DNA of 64,000 nt. Origin: Pyricularia pennisetigena (taxonomy: Eukaryota > Ascomycota > Sordariomycetes > Magnaporthales > Pyriculariaceae). A program made the translations under genes and the position numbers. How positions within the stretch are numbered: position 1 is the stretch's first letter; each line of letters begins with the position of its first letter. Location: NCBI RefSeq assembly GCF_004337985.1, contig NC_043742.1, positions 2,652,176-2,716,175 of the forward strand, given 5' to 3'. Shown one piece after another: positions 11,505-22,720 of this stretch. Below the pieces are notes generated by a model. It was given only the letters and a program-made list of their open reading frames with translations, had not been told where the DNA came from and made no database searches.

Positions 11505-12536
11505 ATGGCAGCAGAAAAGTCAACACAATTACCAACCTTCACACCCGCCGATTATGTCAAATTCTTCAGTGCGGGTGCGCTGGCGGCAACGCTTACGCAT
11601 GGAGTAGGTTGCCTCGTCGGAACACGAAAGTTGAGGAGGGGATGGATAGACATTGGGATCAAAGATTTAAGTAGCTGACATCAAACACAGGGGGCAACAC
11701 CAATCGACGTCGTCAAGACGCGAATCCAGGTAGACGATGCAATGAAGGGCCTCAACATGGTCAAGGCGGCACGGACTATCGCAGCCAAGGAAGGCGCCTC
11801 GGCGCTGCTGACGGGCTTCGGCCCCACAGCGGTCGGTTATCTGGTGCAGGGTGGCAGCAAGTTTGCAGGCTACGAGTTCTTCAAGAAGAGGTTCGTCGAG
11901 ATGGCCGGCGGGCCCGAGAGGGCAGTGCAGCACCGGATGGGCATCTACCTGGGGGCCAGCGCGACGGCGGAATTCTTCGCCGACATCCTGCTGTGCCCGC
12001 TCGAGGCGACGCGGATCAGGCTGGTGTCGCAGCGCGGGTACGCGACGGGGTTGGCGACGGGGTTCGCGCGCATGGCGAGGGAGGAAGGGCTGCGCGGCTT
12101 CTACTCGGGCTTCGTGCCGCTGCTCTTCAAGCAGGTGCCGTACGCGGTCGGACAGTTTGCGGTGCACGAAGCGGCGGTCGAGGGCATCTACCGCACGATC
12201 GGGCCAGAGAAGAAGGCGACGTTGACGCACGCGCAGGCGACGGGCGTGGAGTTGGCGTCGGGCATCGTGGCGGGCGTGGCGGCCGCGGTGCTCTCCCACC
12301 CGGCAGACACGCTGCTCTCGGCCATCAACAAGGGGGCGGGCGACAAGGGTCAGGGGGCGACGGCGCGCATGTTCCAACTGGCAAGGGAGTTTGGCCCAAA
12401 GAGGCTGCTGCTAACGGGGCTGGGGCCCAGGATTTTCATGACGTGCGGCCTGGTCGCGGGGCAATTTGTCATCTACGCGCAGTGCAAGGCATTGGTGGGT
12501 GCCGCGCCGGGTGTTGAAATTCACAAGGAGGACTAA
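11505..12536 (+). CDS. mitochondrial phosphate carrier (SLC25A3 / Mir1-Pic2 type)
   Basis: Two exons, 11505-11603 and 11691-12536, with an 87-bp intron (GTAGGT...CACAG), give 314 aa. The splice rebuilds the first carrier signature as HGGATPIDVVKTRIQ. The three carrier repeats each carry the Px[D/E]xx[K/R]-type motif: PIDVVKTR, PLEATRIR and the degenerate third PADTLLSA. Other family markers are TGFGPTAVGYLVQGGSKFAGYE and the GFVPLLFKQVPY stretch. The protein imports phosphate (or copper, as shown for Pic2-type members) across the inner mitochondrial membrane. It has no cleavable presequence, as expected for the fungal members. A start at ATG 11505 leaves a short N-terminus (MAAEKSTQLPTFTPADY), which is usual. 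Confidence 0.93.
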
Positions 12537-14026
12537 CTGATTCGACGAAAAAACGATTCGAAACCAAAAATGTCATCTGATAGGTGGTTTGATCAGAACG
12601 GGGAGAACGGACGGACGGGGCGGGTAAGGTTTGTTACCCTGGGCTGTGCGTCTGGTGGTCCTGTCTCTTGTCAGGGGTGTTGGGGGCCGAGGCTTGGCTG
12701 TGGGTTGATTCGGGGGTGATATTGAGAAACCCATCTTACCTTCCAATTGGGGTATAGGGTGCCTTTTGCAGCGAATGAACTTGAGGGAGCCCAACTCTCT
12801 GCTTGCGCGCAGCAATGGGAATCTAGCATAGCATCCCCGGTGGTGGGGTGCACTGCGATTTCCAAGCGGGTTGGACCCAACTTTTCTTAATCTCTTTCTG
12901 TCCATTTTCCCTTCTGTTCCAAGTAAAAGCTAGCAAACATGTCGCTTTTTTTCCGTTACGCGACTGGCCCAATCCCACAATTCTCCCGGTCCGCACCCTG
13001 TGCCACCGTGTCGATTTGAGCATGTAACTGTGGCCGCTACCACGTTGCACGGGCGGCTATTCGGGAACAGCTAAAAAATGGAGGGCGAGATTGGTTTCTG
13101 CAGGTTCAAACCTATTTACGGTCGATTGTCCTGAAGGGGGCGTCATTTTTTTTCTTTTTCTTTTTTCTTTTTTTTTTTTTTTCTCTTTCTCTTTTTCTCC
13201 CTTCCTTCCTGAACACCGTCTTGGCTGGCAACCCACAATCAGATTCTTACCCTTACCTACCGTAGTCAGATGTGGGATTTGTACCTGCATCCGTCCATCT
13301 AGGTTAGCTAGTGAATCTGTTCGGTTTGCTACAAAGATATTTTTAACAACAGTAAACTCAATTCCAATGACAGTAGAACCTTGGGACGAGGTCGCAACAG
13401 CCTCATCTAGCTATTCAGGTAGTCCAGGTAGGGCAGTCTAGACCGCGCATACTTTGTCACCATCAACCCCTTCGCCAAATGTCAAACCAATCCGAGGAAA
13501 CTCCCCAATCTGGAACCAGGTTCTTGGTATCCATCGTCATCTATCCCACGAATTGTATCCACGGACGATAGCACTGCACGGCCCTTGGCGCCCGTCGCAA
13601 CCCAACAGCCAGCGGTGTGCGTGCTTTCGAAAAGCGGGGGCGTGTGTGGGGTAATGAAACGGCCAGGGCCAACCGACGGAGAGGCCACAACAAACCGTGC
13701 ATGGCGCCTCCCGTCCCGGCAAATTGAAGGCGGGATCGGGGGGGTCTCTCTCTCTACCTATTTTATTATTATTATTATTATTTTTGATTTTTTGATTTTC
13801 TTTTCTCTCTCTCTCTCTCTTTTTTTCCTTGCTCCTTTTAATTATCTCCTTTCCCTCCTGGTTGTCTGTCGCACACAGTCCAGGAGGGGTTTTCTGGCCC
13901 TCTGGCGTGGGACTCGATTTTTCGAGTTCCTATCTTGTTTCTCCAATTTCCGCGCCTAACTTCTGGAAAATCCCTACCCTCAGCACCCGCCCGCCCGCCC
14001 CCCTCGCACTGACCACGCCTTATTTG
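12537..14026. other. long intergenic region rich in CT tracts
   Basis: No gene is recognised. There are pyrimidine-rich tracts at 13145-13205 and 13743-13850, the latter with (ATT)n at about 13763-13780 and (CT)n at about 13806-13820. These lie directly before the zinc-finger gene, so the last several hundred bases may be its promoter and 5' leader. Confidence 0.45.
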
Positions 14027-16098
14027 ATGTTTGTCAATACAAGCGCGCCGCCACGCATTGGTGGCCAGCTGGTGGCCCCGGTGGTGGCTGGCGCGGCGCA
14101 AGCTCCGAGCGTATCATGGCCGCCGCTAGCACCAGCACCGGCGGTAAAGCCACCTCCACAACCGCCAACGACGACGACGACGACGACAACAACGAGCACG
14201 ACCGCGACGTCCGTCGCGTCGCGGGCGCGGGTTTCGACGCCGACGCCCGCGCCCGGAGACCGCTTTGCGCCGCCTGGTAACGGCAACGGTCCCCACCAGA
14301 GGAATCATCACCATACCCACAACCACAGCCATCACCATCACACTCACCATCATCAGCCGAAACTAGGCGTCTCGGGCCATGGCGGCGCCGGCGCGGGACC
14401 CCGGACGAGCAGCGACAGCCAGATGCTCCGGACGGCCACGGCGGCGCTGGGAATGCTAAATTCGGAAGTGCGACCCAGCCCGGAAATGTTGTCGTTCCAC
14501 GAAGATCTCTTGGACGCCGCCACTCGTGCCTGGAATGCTGGTTATCACTCCAGCATCCCCACATTTGCTGTCGCCGTGCGGCCGTTGATACTGGATGTCG
14601 CCGATTTGCATCGCGACAAACACGGCTTGCATCTGTAAGTTTTGTTTTATTGTGGAATTGAGTTTATTTTCCCCTCATCCGATTTATTTGTTTTTTTTTA
14701 CTCCTGTCATCCCATGTCTTCCAAGGATGTGACCACATTGAATCCAAGGCGGTTATTGGCTTTTCATCCAAAAAAAAATTGTGGACAAGCCGCTGCAAGT
14801 CAAGATTTGAATGCTGACCAACATGTCCGCACGCGGCACACAGGGACAGTGCGTATGTGGAAAAAGTGACATGTGCCATCCAGCTCAAGTTCCTGGCTGC
14901 TGATGCCGATAGTCCTAAACTTCCTCCCCTCAACCTCAAGAGCGACTCCTTGGGCCATTTGGACTCCCAGGCCCGGGTCTTGACGCCTGGGCTGAACCCT
15001 CCCATCCTTGCCCCCTTGAGATCGACCCATGTCGAACCTGGTCGCGAAAGTCGCCCGCCTTCACAGCCTCACCTACCGCAACACCAAGAACAACACCCAA
15101 CCCAGCCACCACCCCAACCGCAGAAACCCCAATTTCAGTCACAACCACCATCACAGTCACAAGAAACAGCCTCAAACCCTGCACCACCAAAGCGTCGACG
15201 CCCACTCCCAACCGCATCCTCTCTTAGCATCCACGCCGCCTCGTCAGCAGCCGCCAACGTGGCAGATGATCAATCCCAGTCTGCCGCGCGAAAACGTCGG
15301 CGCCGCCGCAATGACACCGTCGACCCGAACGGCTATCGGAACGCCGGAGGGTACGGTGAGCTTACGTCCTCGGGGTACGGCTACGGTTACACGGGCGAGG
15401 TCAAATGCACCGAGGCCGATTGCGACTGGACCGCCGTGACGACGTCGATGCGCATGGGGCTGCGCCTCAACGACCACCTCCTGCGCTCGCACGGCATCGA
15501 GAACACCCCGATCCGTTTACGACCCAGCTACATCCGCCGCATGCCCAAGTCGCACGCCGCTATGCGCGTCGCCATCGAGCGCCCGCTGTACCGCACCGCG
15601 CGCGACAACCTGGTTCGCGTCGCCGACCAGCTCGCCAAGGAACGACCCCAGTGGACCTCTCCCGAGTCCGTGGAGCTGCTGCGCGAAGAGTGGGCTGTCG
15701 AGGTGCACCGCGGCACGTCCGAGGACGTCAACCGCATGATCGGGCGGGACCTGCGCGAGGAGCTGGTCCGACTCCGCGTCGGCGAGCACCTCCGAGCCGC
15801 CGTCAAGGCCGTAGAGGCGGAGAACGCAAGAGTCGGCATATCCAAGCCGGGCGTCTACGAGGCCTGGTACGCGGAGCACTTTAGGCCGTGGCAGGCGGCA
15901 AACGAGGAGGACGTCGAGGCCGCCAAGAAGGCCGAGGAGGAGGAGCGCAAGGGCCGGGCCGCGGAGGAGGAGGAACGGAAGGGAGGCCGCGGTGCCGAAA
16001 CCGAGTGCAAGGAGGAGGATGAAGAGGACGACGAAGACGAAGAAGACGCGAGCGAACTCGAGATCAAGCGACAACCTGATGATGATAATGAGGGATGA
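14027..16098 (+). CDS. C2H2-like zinc-finger, low-complexity nuclear protein (hypothetical)
   Basis: Two exons, 14027-14634 and 14844-16098, joined by a 209-bp intron (GTAAGT...CACAG) that continues the frame as HGLHLDSAYVEKV, give 620 aa. ATG 14027 is the first in frame. In order: a Pro/Thr-rich N-terminus with a nine-Thr run, a His-rich segment (about 90-112), a predicted helical module around LSFHEDLLDAATRAWNAGYH, a Gln/Pro-rich linker, a basic cluster (RKRRRRR) that could be a nuclear signal, and one finger of the form CTEADC-x(18)-H-x(4)-H (about residue 390). A conserved-looking helical region follows, then an acidic Glu/Asp-rich coil at the C-terminus. I do not recognise the family; a DNA- or chromatin-associated role is inference. 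Confidence 0.75.
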
Positions 16099-16832
16099 CG
16101 AGTGCGCAGCGATTAGTACCGAAACCCATTGTTTTGGCGTTACCTGGAGCCAGCCTGTTTTGCATATATCTACCTGTTGATGCATTTTGTTGAAATTATT
16201 TTTTTTTCTCTCTCATTCTCCTTTGTTGCATTCTCCTTGATTGACGATATATACGAGCGTACATAGGCAGATTCTGCCAGGATAATCAAATTCATTAATC
16301 CAGCGTCGAGGAAGGTTCCTGACTGGAGTGAGGTAATCGGACCTGGTTGCCGTCATAACAGACGGCCTACCTCGGGGACGACAAATGCCATGCGTCCCTT
16401 GAAACCCATCAACAAGGTTGCTGCGTTGGTGGACTTACAGACAAGCTTGGAAGAAAATACCGATATCATTCAGCAAAGAGAGCTCTAGCAGATTTCGGGT
16501 GGTGCACAAAAGGCTTTCAATATTTACGTTGATAATGCTTTCTCAGGTTTCTCGGCTAAAACGGTAAGGGCTCAGGGTTTTAGAGCTGTATTGGCTGTTA
16601 AAAGGACCAGTATGCTAACGTCTCCATCAGCAAAAAGTCACCCCTTGGCATTGATATCGCAATGTGCCCAATGATGCATAAAAGCACCCGTTTTTTTCTC
16701 CTTGTTCCAGAACGCCTGGCCAACCTAGACTCGCAAAATACGTTTGCAGGAACGAAAAAAAAGATTCCCCCAAAGTTTCAATTATGATCATACTTTTCCA
16801 CCGTCCGTAAAATGGTCTCCTCTCACACCCCA
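16099..16832. other. intergenic, no gene recognised
   Basis: The 3' flanks of two convergent genes meet here. There is a T-run at about 16198-16207 and no credible coding sequence. Confidence 0.5.
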
Positions 16833-17390
16833 TCACGGCCGGTTGGGTCCACGCGTGGCAGCCGCATCGACGCCCTTGCCTGGCGTCAGCGCGCTAGGTA
16901 AGCTCTCGTGTTGCTCGACCGCCTGCTTCGGGCTGCTCAGCAGGGTAAGGAAGCCGTATCCGATGGCGAGCACGATGCCGCCGATTCCAATCATGTACGC
17001 GGGCCTAAACGACGGAAACCCGAAACGCATTGGTCAGCAAAAGAAGAGAGAAAAAAAAAAAAAAAAAAAAAAGATAACAAATGAGGCACCATCTGCTTCT
17101 ATCACGGCCCCATTGTCGTTTCTGCCTGAACACACTCACCTGCTGGTCGGAGGCTCCTTGGGAGTTGAAGGTGGCGCGCCCTTGACGGTGGCCTTGGCCG
17201 TGTTACCCTCCAGGCCGTCGTTGGCGGCCTTGGAGTAGTTGCTGGTACTCTTGCGGCTCTCGAGTGCCTCGTCTTTGTTGTAGGCGTAGCCGCGGCGCTG
17301 TTGAGCCGGTGCCCAGGAAGCAGGAGCGCGTGGCTTGGTGCCGAGCGAGCGCAGGACGGTGGTTGTGGAGCGGGTTCTAAAGGCAGACAT
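16833..17390 (-). CDS. small mitochondrial single-pass membrane protein (hypothetical)
   Basis: Two exons, 17390-17140 and 17004-16833 (GTGAGT...TTTAG), give 140 aa in frame. The N-terminus is Arg/Ser/Thr-rich, lacks acidic residues and ends in an RRGYAYNK stretch, a typical matrix-targeting presequence with a likely cleavage point after RR or RGY. The middle is polar and Lys/Ala/Ser-rich. The second exon encodes one transmembrane helix (MIGIGGIVLAIGYGFLTLL) followed by a short polar tail. The intron contains a poly-A tract at about 17050-17072 (plus strand). The architecture suggests an inner-membrane protein with a small soluble domain; no named family is recognised. Confidence 0.75.
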
Positions 17391-18929
17391 GGTGGCTGAG
17401 TGGCTGCTTGCGTGCGGGTTGGAATTGCTTAGGATTGGTCGTGATTAGCGAGATATCTAGGAAGATGCGTTTTTTTTTTTTTTGTATTAATTGCTCACAG
17501 GTAGCTGGTGTTGCGTTTGCGAGACCTTTTGGCGATAAGACTGACTCCTTTTGGCTTCTTCGGGGTTGTTAGGTAATTCTCTTTTGTTTTGATGTCTCGC
17601 ACATCGATCGGCCATAAGAGGTGGTGACATCAAAACCGAACATCATGGCATAGTGATGTCATTGATTGTCAATAAGCCGTCCATCGCACGTACCATACAT
17701 GGCGCGAGCGGGAAAAGGCGCTGTGGCACTTCTTCAATTGAGACATGGATGGTGAGCACGTCCATGACGCGGAAAGTCGTCAGTGTTGCGCAAATTCAAC
17801 AGAAGAGAAAAAGAGTTGAGCTAAACCACGAGGGCCTGTACCTGAAGGGTCCCTCCCTCCCTCGTCCCATTCAGGGTCTCACCACAAATTGTACCGCGCA
17901 CCAATACGAAACTGCGGGTAGCGCACTCTACAGGCCGTCAGAGCCGCGTGCACGCTAAGCCCCGCATTCATTTTAGCCCTTCCCGAGCGCTTGTCGTTAC
18001 TACGCCGAGACCGACACAGCGCCCTGCCGATCTTGTCCTGTCAAACATAACCACATCCTTGCCGCCGTTAGAGCCTCTGGAAGTAACATGAGAGATATTG
18101 CTTTTCCTTTTTTTCATACAAGTCTGATGACACCGTTGGCTAAATTTCACCAGATTTGGTGTGCACTTGGCATACAAGCGAACTGGCGGCGAAACTCTGG
18201 CAGTAAAGCTCCATTTCCATCAACTACCAGCCAAATAATTTGATGCTTAAAGAACCTCAAGTTTGGACATCCTTGCGCTTAGAAGACTTTCCGTGTGCCT
18301 CTACTGCCTGCAAGCAACGATAGAGAGTTCCTCCGCGACCAACAGGGCTGCATACCTTGCGCTTCTGGCATTAAGAGTCCATTTCGAGAGAACGGAATCA
18401 TCAAGGTTGTGAGAAATGCGGCAAGCTTTTGGGCGAGAATGATCACCTGTTCCCACCAAAATTGATATCGCCCCGCCTTTCCTCGTCTTACATGCCTAGT
18501 ATTTGTACCTTTGTGCCACGACCAAAGGCGGCCGGCTTGGTCGCTTGAAAAGCAAGTTGGTACGCATTTGCACTGACGAGAAGTGCATGCAAAGGTCCAT
18601 TGGCCGGCTTCTCGGCTACCAAATGGAAATAAGTCTGAACAAAAAAGCTGGTGCCTGGAGCTACAACACGAGCTGGAAAATAGCCAACTAGGTAAACCCG
18701 TTAAAGCCTCATCTGTTCTAGTAAAGTAGAAAATCAAAGCGTCTCTTACTTGAGGTAACTGGTTAGCATGATACCCGTTTGAGTAAGTATAGATGTCAAT
18801 GGTTTTACGACCACCAGCATTAAGTAAGGCCTTTCAAATCATCCAGCCGGCAACCAACAAGATCGAGCAACATATATGCACTTGGTGTGAATATAGTTTC
18901 ACGCATTCCGGGCAGAACCCTCATACAAA
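17391..18929. other. intergenic, no gene recognised
   Basis: It holds the promoter side of both divergent neighbours. A T-run lies at 17470-17482. No coding frame of believable composition is seen. Confidence 0.45.
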
Positions 18930-19529
18930 ATGAAGTTCAACGTCATCATCATGGCTCTGCCCGCCACAGTCCTCGCCGTCAACCTCGAGCCCCGCCAGAC
19001 CGTTCACACTGCCCTCCTAGCCTGGCCTCCCACGGGCACCCAGGCCTTTGAGACCGCGTGCTCCAGCGCGCTCAACATCATCGAGACGTCCCAGCCCCAG
19101 CTGCCGAGCGAGCTCAAGTCAATCATCAGTGCCGCCTCTGCCGGCACGGACCTCTGCAAGGCCTACACGCAGACGCCCGTCGTCCCCGAGTCGCTCTCGT
19201 CGACCTACATCGCGGTCCTCAACGAGCAGAGGTCGTGGTCCACGGCGGCCGAAAACAAGAAGCTGGTTTCCGAGGCCAGCAAGGTCTGCTCCGAGGCCAG
19301 CGCGAGCTCGCTCGCCTCGTTTCAGGCTATCGACCGCTCTTGCGTCGCGGCCAGCGCCACCGCCATGTCCTCGGCTGCCACCACGGGGGGAGTGGCCGTC
19401 GTGTCCGCCAGGAGCACGGGGGTCTCCGCCAGTAGTGCGGTGCCCATTGCTACGGCTGGAGCCGGGCGTGGTGAGGTCGGGGTCATCCTTGTCGGTGGTG
19501 CCGTCCTTCTCGCAGGGATGTTGATGTGA
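18930..19529 (+). CDS. secreted Ala/Ser-rich protein, probably GPI-anchored
   Basis: Single exon, 199 aa. It has a signal peptide (MKFNVIIMALPATVLAV), a possible Kex2-type site (EPRQ), and a helical Ala/Ser-rich middle with four Cys (in ETACSSALN, TDLCKAYT, SKVCSEAS and DRSCVAAS) that could make two disulfides. A Ser/Thr/Gly/Ala stretch leads to a terminal hydrophobic segment (VGVILVGGAVLLAGMLM), which is the usual GPI-attachment arrangement. It is a cell-wall or surface protein of unknown function. Similar small GPI proteins are common in Pezizomycotina, so it is unlikely to be spurious. Confidence 0.82.
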   Translation: MKFNVIIMALPATVLAVNLEPRQTVHTALLAWPPTGTQAFETACSSALNIIETSQPQLPSELKSIISAASAGTDLCKAYTQTPVVPESLSSTYIAVLNEQRSWSTAAENKKLVSEASKVCSEASASSLASFQAIDRSCVAASATAMSSAATTGGVAVVSARSTGVSASSAVPIATAGAGRGEVGVILVGGAVLLAGMLM

Positions 19530-20333
19530 ATCAGGGAGTGTTGATGGTAAAGTAGCACGACTAAATGTCCAAGTTGGGCCTTGTGATAGGCTGGTAGACA
19601 AGCATTAATAAAACAATTTATTCTCTCATGCAAATTCTTGTGTTGACGGACTGTCCTTTGTAACTAATCACTTCCTTTCGTTGCTCCTCCCAACTCCCTG
19701 TCAAGCCATAAATAATGCGATTTCTCAGTACGCCAATTAATGACATGGGGTAACTGCCTTTTTACAATACTTCTATGGGCGACTTTCAAACGAGGCAAAG
19801 ATACTCAAAGATCCGCAACGTGTAGTCACTTCCTGGCGAAGTTACGTTGATAACACAGAGACACTAGACTCTTTTCGCCCCAAAGATATGATTCGGGGAC
19901 ATGTGCGAAGAATTCAGTTCGTCTTGATTCAGTGACCGAGTAATATGTTTCATTCCTCTGCGCTGTGGCTTTTGCTTCGGGCATTGAAATTGCCAGCGAC
20001 GCCGTCATGTCGCGCGGATCTGGGCATGATGTCCCCTACCTAGATACCTGATTGTGACAGGCACAGTGAAGGTAGCATCCTGAGATGCGTCATCTAAAAG
20101 TTTTTGCCTTTGCCGCCTGCATAAATAGTACCATTACAGTCGCCGCCTGGGATAAAGAACGTCTCGTTGCTAAGACACTTATATATCTGATGACAGGAAA
20201 ATGAGAAAGAAATGAAGTAAAAGTCAATCGTTTGTTAGGCATGCTTCATGAATAACAAGCAGTATGTATGATTTCACCAGAAATGCCCCAAAAATGAAAT
20301 GATTTGGGAGAATCTGCAAAAAGTAGATTCTCA
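19530..20333. other. intergenic, no gene recognised
   Basis: This is the 3' flank of the GPI protein gene and of the tRNA gene. A minus-strand T5 stretch just past the tRNA 3' end (plus-strand A5 at about 20318-20322) can serve as the Pol III terminator. Confidence 0.5.
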
Positions 20334-20419
20334 TGCATCAGCCGTGAATCGAACACGGGGCCCATCGAATGTCTTCCGTAGAATGGCAACGATGGATTTT
20401 ACCACTAAACCACTGATGC
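20334..20419 (-). tRNA. tRNA-Gly (anticodon GCC) with 15-nt intron
   Basis: Read on the minus strand, the acceptor stem GCATCAG (20419-20413) pairs with CTGATGC at 20341-20335, and 20334 is discriminator A. The D-arm carries a GTTTAGTGGTA-type box A, and the T-arm is CCGTG-TTCGATT-CACGG (box B). The anticodon stem CATCG/CGATG closes a loop with TT-GCC-A, giving anticodon GCC at 20387-20385. A 15-nt insertion at 20383-20369 sits one base 3' of the anticodon, the standard position of eukaryotic nuclear tRNA introns. Mature length is 71 nt. Confidence 0.95.
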
Positions 20420-22447
20420 TATTAGATTTGTTGATGTCTATGAGCTGAGTCATGGATCTATGTAGAGTTTGAATTGCTCCCCCATCACATATCGGGATAA
20501 TATTGCGGCTTTGACAGCGACGAAACCTAAGGAGTTCAACGCCAAGTTCTGGTTTGACAGTATTCAGCCCAAAGGCTTGCTCTCTGGGATGTCTGATTGG
20601 TTTGGACGAAAATGTGGACCCCGTCATTGTCCTATGTTCTCCCGTCGCCAATCTTGAAGCCTTATTAGCATCTTGACGATGGCCTCTCACAGTCCTGTCG
20701 GGCTTATTTTGTTTAAAACGAGAGTATCTCTCATTGTAAGAGTCGCTATGGTTTTTGTATTTTCCTGCAGGGCTTGCTTAGCTTCCGGCGAATGATTATT
20801 GGTTAAATAGTCGTTCAGTCCTTGCATTTCGCAAATTGGGGCGTCAACCAGCTCCCAGCTGGGCAAGGCGCATGCAGAGCGCTGCCAGGCAACGCAGAAA
20901 AAAAAATCGATGCTGCCGTGGAGGCTGAACGTTTATGCTTGGGACGGGGTGCAAAAGATTTCTCTGGCGGAGATCTCTGAGCAAGCTTCGCGATATTGTT
21001 GCTTTGATCGCCGGCCTGCTGCTGGCTTCCAATGTTTTTGGATAGCGCAAATACGTGAACTGCCTAATGGCGTGACAAAGCTCATATTTGTTGAAATGAA
21101 TCCCGGGTAAACCTTTGCCATCAGGAAATTTGGTTGGCTGTATTGCGCATTGAACGTCCAAATTTCTTTATCTTGTATACGAATAATACCCGGAAACAAA
21201 AATGAGACTACTATTGGAATTCACGAGTAGTGGCACGAAGTGAATGGACCTCCTGGAACAAAGAGCAAATATAGGGCTGAATCAGTGCATAAACGGCGAT
21301 TTCCGGGCCGTTGTCCACTGTGAGGAGGGAATTGGTAACATCAGGGCCCCCGGTGTATACTGTACAAAAGCCGCAAAACTGTTTGTGTAAAACTCGCTTT
21401 GAATCCAGTTAATAGTGCACATACTAATCAAAAACGAAGCCATTCTAAATATCCAGTCAAAAATATGACTAGCTACTTAGCCTTCCTGTTTATCTAGTTC
21501 CATGAACAAAAACCTAAAGCAAAGCAATGATAAATAATAGCAGTTTTTCAGAGGTGAGAGACTTGCTCATTCTGCAGCAATGGATGTGTCTATTAGATAA
21601 AGGAGTTAGTCATGTTGCACCAGAGAGTTTATCGTTTGATCCTTGGAGTATGCCTGGCTCTATCGACGTAACGGACAGAAAATACTGGAATTGTATAGTG
21701 GGCTCCGTCTTAGTTGCATTGAAGTATAGTTTGTGAAACTTGATGATCAAGAAATACTTGGTTTTGCAGGGATCAAACAAATTTGATATCGTATGATACT
21801 TATATCTCGTCCAGTAATAAGCTTGGACTTTTGAGAGACTGGGTAATTCAGTAATGAACGAGTTTCTTTGTGGCATTCTAGAAGATGATAAGATGTCATA
21901 TTAGTAGAGCTTTTGTGAAATATTAAGGATAAAGGTCGAATTTATAGTCAAATCCCACAGAAAAAGGAACACAACGTTGGTTTATACTTTATATTGACGA
22001 GACTTTTGTGCTTTGCATACCGTAGGGCCTACCACAACGGGTCCCAAGTCTGAAATGGCTGAATGTATCCGTGGCTAACGACTGGGTAAGAGAGAAGAGA
22101 TTACCATGGCTGCTGTGCATAGAGTCGAGTAAGACAAAAACTACCCGACATGATTAATGTCCTTTCAATGCCAACGCCGCTGCTGTCCCAACCAAATTTT
22201 AGCTTAATCAATTCTTATTACAGAATGGGAAAGATTTTCGCGGAAGATTATGCTTTTAAATTAAGGACGCGATTAACTCTTGTAAACAGGGTTGTTAGTA
22301 AAGTTGGCTATGTAATGTTAAAACCATAAATAGACGAGCCGTTCCAACCGCGTTGTATTCTGCGGAAATCACATTCCTTCTTCTCTAGCAATCAGGTTGG
22401 TTACTTTACTCGCTTCTACCAAACAGACAATCCGTTTCTCTCGTACA
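20420..22447. other. AT-rich intergenic region, no gene recognised
   Basis: About 2 kb with only short frames of non-protein-like composition. Bases 22320-22447 are the promoter side of the small secreted protein gene and include an ATAAATAG TATA-like stretch near 22327. Confidence 0.45.
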
Positions 22448-22720
22448 ATGCACACTTTAGTTTTTCAAACCATTTTTACGTTGGCTAGCGCCGCCGCCGC
22501 CGTCGCCTCCAACCCTCACGGGGCCGCTGCTGTTTTGCCTGCTAATACGGAAAGCCCAAGCCACTCTCAAGAGCGCCGATTATTCCGGAGATTAAACCCC
22601 TCGCACGCCGCGTGGGTAGCCTGCATGGCTCAGTGCAGAGCTGATTGGGGACATGACTTTACTGATCCGGGAGAGCTTGAAGAAGCCTGTATCATTCACT
22701 GCAGGCATCGGTTTAGTTAA
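22448..22720 (+). CDS. small secreted protein with two CX3C motifs (effector-like)
   Basis: ATG 22448 gives 90 aa. There is a clear signal peptide (MHTLVFQTIFTLASAAAAVA), then a Ser/Pro/Asn-rich pro-segment ending in a dibasic site (ERRLFRR) suitable for Kex2-type processing, and a compact domain with two CX3C motifs (WVACMAQCRADW and EEACIIHCRHRF). The spacing would let two helices be clamped by paired disulfides. Small size, secretion and Cys pairing are the usual profile of candidate fungal effectors or peptide signals. A second protein with the same layout lies at 62730. No function can be assigned. Confidence 0.72.
   Translation: MHTLVFQTIFTLASAAAAVASNPHGAAAVLPANTESPSHSQERRLFRRLNPSHAAWVACMAQCRADWGHDFTDPGELEEACIIHCRHRFS

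Noticed and set aside
11667..12377. Minus-strand frame opposite the phosphate carrier
   Set aside because: Arg/His-rich composition, no family, and the plus strand is a clear carrier.
15517..16185. Hydrophobic minus-strand frame opposite the zinc-finger gene
   Set aside because: It is the complement of the acidic Glu/Asp-rich coil (GAG/GAC gives Leu/Val), not a membrane protein.
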